A stretch of DNA of 64,000 nucleotides from Chara braunii (Eukaryota > Streptophyta > Charophyceae > Charales > Characeae), in contig BFEA01000162.1 in NCBI GenBank assembly GCA_003427395.1, positions 1,376,709-1,440,708 of the forward strand, in the 5' to 3' direction. The translations under genes and the position numbers were made by a program. How positions within the stretch are numbered: position 1 is the stretch's first letter; each line of letters begins with the position of its first letter. The notes below the pieces were generated by a model. It had not been told where the DNA came from and ran no database searches. It was given only the letters and a program-made list of their open reading frames with translations. Shown here piece after piece: positions 62,691-64,000 of the stretch.

Positions 62691-63391
62691 TTCCCATGCC
62701 AGGAATGCAATGGCCATTGCTTGAATTGGCTGTAGATGCATTCCACGGAGCTGCATCAACCCTTAGACAAAACTGTGCTTCGATTGTGGTCAGATACATC
62801 CCATGCCAGGAGATCCCACACCTACTGTTTCTTCTTTTTTTTTTTTTTGACTTTTCATACAGCCCGCCAAGGTACCCAAAGGCTGCAGGGATGCAGCCTC
62901 AGAGCTGCCGGGTCTTGACTCTTGAGAGAAAAGGCCTGCTGGCTTTAAGCCTGTAATCTAAGCTGGATGAAGCTTCCAGTCCCTTCTGGGCGTAAGGTTG
63001 AGGTTCCCCAGCCTCAGATAACCTGTAAAACCACCAGTACCTTTCTCATATGTTGGCCGCGGGCACTGTGCGCCAGCCTGAAAATCAAAACTGGCCGCCG
63101 ATTCGATTTAGCGGTGGCCGCCCTTCCATTTCAGGCCGGCGTGTTACCTGGCACGCCCCTGAAAAAATAGCTGGGAAAGGTACTGGTGGTTTAAGAAGTA
63201 GCGCCATTCTACTGTGTACGGGGGGAAAAAAAGATCTGCGGTCACCTCCTGAGGTGACTGCAACTCCCCACACCAAGTGGCTCTGCAGGCACCAGAATAC
63301 TGCATTTGTGACTCTAAGCCCCTTGTGTGACCATAGCCGTCCCACTAAATTTATGCCATTTGCGGATTATGGTCGCAGTGTGAGTATGCCC
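62441..63391. mobile_element. Possible GGGCATACTCACAC-ended element (~951 bp)
   Basis: The first 14 bp are exactly inverted at 63378-63391, with further similarity inward (GACC..AAATCCGC against GACCATAATCCGC). No clear target duplication. The interval contains the second unit of the tandem duplication and a TTAA MITE, so it may be two fragments rather than one element. Confidence 0.4.
63028..63190. mobile_element. TTAA-type MITE (~163 bp)
   Basis: Right end AGGTACTGGTGGT then TTAA (63191-63194). Left end ACCACCAGTACCT is preceded by GTAAA, a mutated TTAA. Core GGCCGCCGATTCGATTTAGC between CAGCCTGAAA and TTTCAGGCCGG. Confidence 0.75.
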
Positions 63392-63588
63392 TTAACAGTG
63401 AAGTAAGGCCAGGTACTATCTACCTAATCATCCCACACAGAATTGAAAAGAAAAACAAGGATGTCTATAGTCCTGAAGCTCCTCTCAGGGAGGTGTGGCA
63501 TCTCTGGGGGAGAAGCACTACCATGTGGAAAAATACTCGTATTTCTACATGGAGAGATGCTAGCAATAAAGCATACACACAGAGGCTT

Positions 63589-63721
63589 GCAAGGACCCAA
63601 GGTCCTCACTCCAGAGAGCATAGGACCGGTAGGCCCTGCGTCAGGCCCAAAGGGGTAAAACCATGGGCCCGGTTATTTTACCTGGGATCTGCTGTTTGCT
63701 GCGAGGACCTTGGGTCCTTGC
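63589..63721. repeat. 19-bp inverted repeat bracketing a duplicated unit
   Basis: GCAAGGACCCAAGGTCCTC at 63589-63607 is exactly inverted at 63703-63721. The right part from AGGCCC through CTTGGGTCCTTGCAGGCTGA recurs in direct orientation at about 63860-63955. No gene. Confidence 0.75.
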
Positions 63722-64000
63722 AGGCTGATTCTTGCTAATAAATGCTATTCGCATTCCTCTACAAATAACTTTTACTTTCACGAGGAAAGATGCTGGCAAC
63801 AGGGCCAGTAGACAGAGCCGCTCACAGCGAACAGCAGAGCACCAGCAGGCCCTGGGCTCAGGCTGAAAGGGGTAAAACCCTAGGCCGCGCCAATTTGTCT
63901 GGGATCTGCTGTTTGCTGCCAGGACCTTGGGTCCTTGCAGGCTGATTCTTGCTAATTGTTGAAGAGCAAGAGGCTACTGGATTCCTCCAGGAGGGATGGG
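63722..64000. repeat. Second copy of the GGGGTAAAACC...TTGCAGGCTGATTCTTGCTAA unit
   Basis: 63868-63957 repeats about 63651-63737 with few differences (AAGGGGTAAAACC, GGGATCTGCTGTTTGCTG, CCTTGGGTCCTTGC in both). The unit continues to the window edge region; no gene. Confidence 0.65.

Overview
This is eukaryotic nuclear DNA, repeat-dominated and poor in genes. It most likely comes from the green-plant (streptophyte) lineage. The evidence is: plant-type LINEs whose ORF1 carries a zinc knuckle and whose ORF2 ends in a zf-RVT-like Cys/His region; a plant-type GT47 exostosin-like glycosyltransferase; chromodomain Ty3/gypsy debris; and U6/U2 snRNA retrocopies with plant-like sequence. The species cannot be named from the sequence. 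A repeat-rich early-diverging streptophyte, such as a charophyte alga or a bryophyte-like plant, is an inference only. Only one intact conventional protein gene is convincing, the intronless glycosyltransferase at 38798-40306 (minus strand).

Layout. 0-4.6 kb: unassigned DNA and a block of diverged direct repeats, including a ~529 bp unit present twice. 4.8-12.85 kb: a nearly full-length but decayed LINE (plus). 12.9-15 kb: a non-coding retroposon (minus) split by an AT-rich TA-flanked insertion. 15-17 kb: unassigned DNA and a 179-nt assembly gap. 17-21.1 kb: a decayed chromodomain gypsy pol region (minus). 21.1-31 kb: a mosaic of foldbacks, LINE 3' ends, TTAA-flanked miniature transposons, a second LINE (minus), a LINE remnant and a second copy of the non-coding retroposon. 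31.1-35.8 kb: a 5'-truncated LINE (plus) with its 3' UTR hairpins and A-tail. 36-38.5 kb: simple and tandem repeats. 38.5-40.6 kb: the glycosyltransferase gene, with a duplicated scrap of its own 3' end. 40.8-64 kb: a dense field of U6 and U2 retropseudogenes, short retroposons, foldback transposons, palindromes and minisatellites.

Two systems link these pieces. The first is retroposition. The same 3' cassette, a GCTGG...CCAGC hairpin followed by a CTCCCCACCAATAGA-like box and an A-rich tail, ends the LINE at 31-35.8 kb and recurs close to twenty times in both orientations, often without coding sequence. The U6 copies have A-rich tails and target-site duplications, as expected if LINE enzymes also copied cellular RNAs. 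The second is DNA transposition by small non-autonomous elements: a TTAA-flanked family (ACCACCAGTACC termini, at least eight copies), a TAA-flanked Harbinger-like element, GGGTCTCGC-ended foldbacks and a GGGCATACTCACAC-ended element. None carries a visible transposase here. One TTAA element sits inside a LINE; removing it with one TTAA joins the flanking LINE reading frame correctly.
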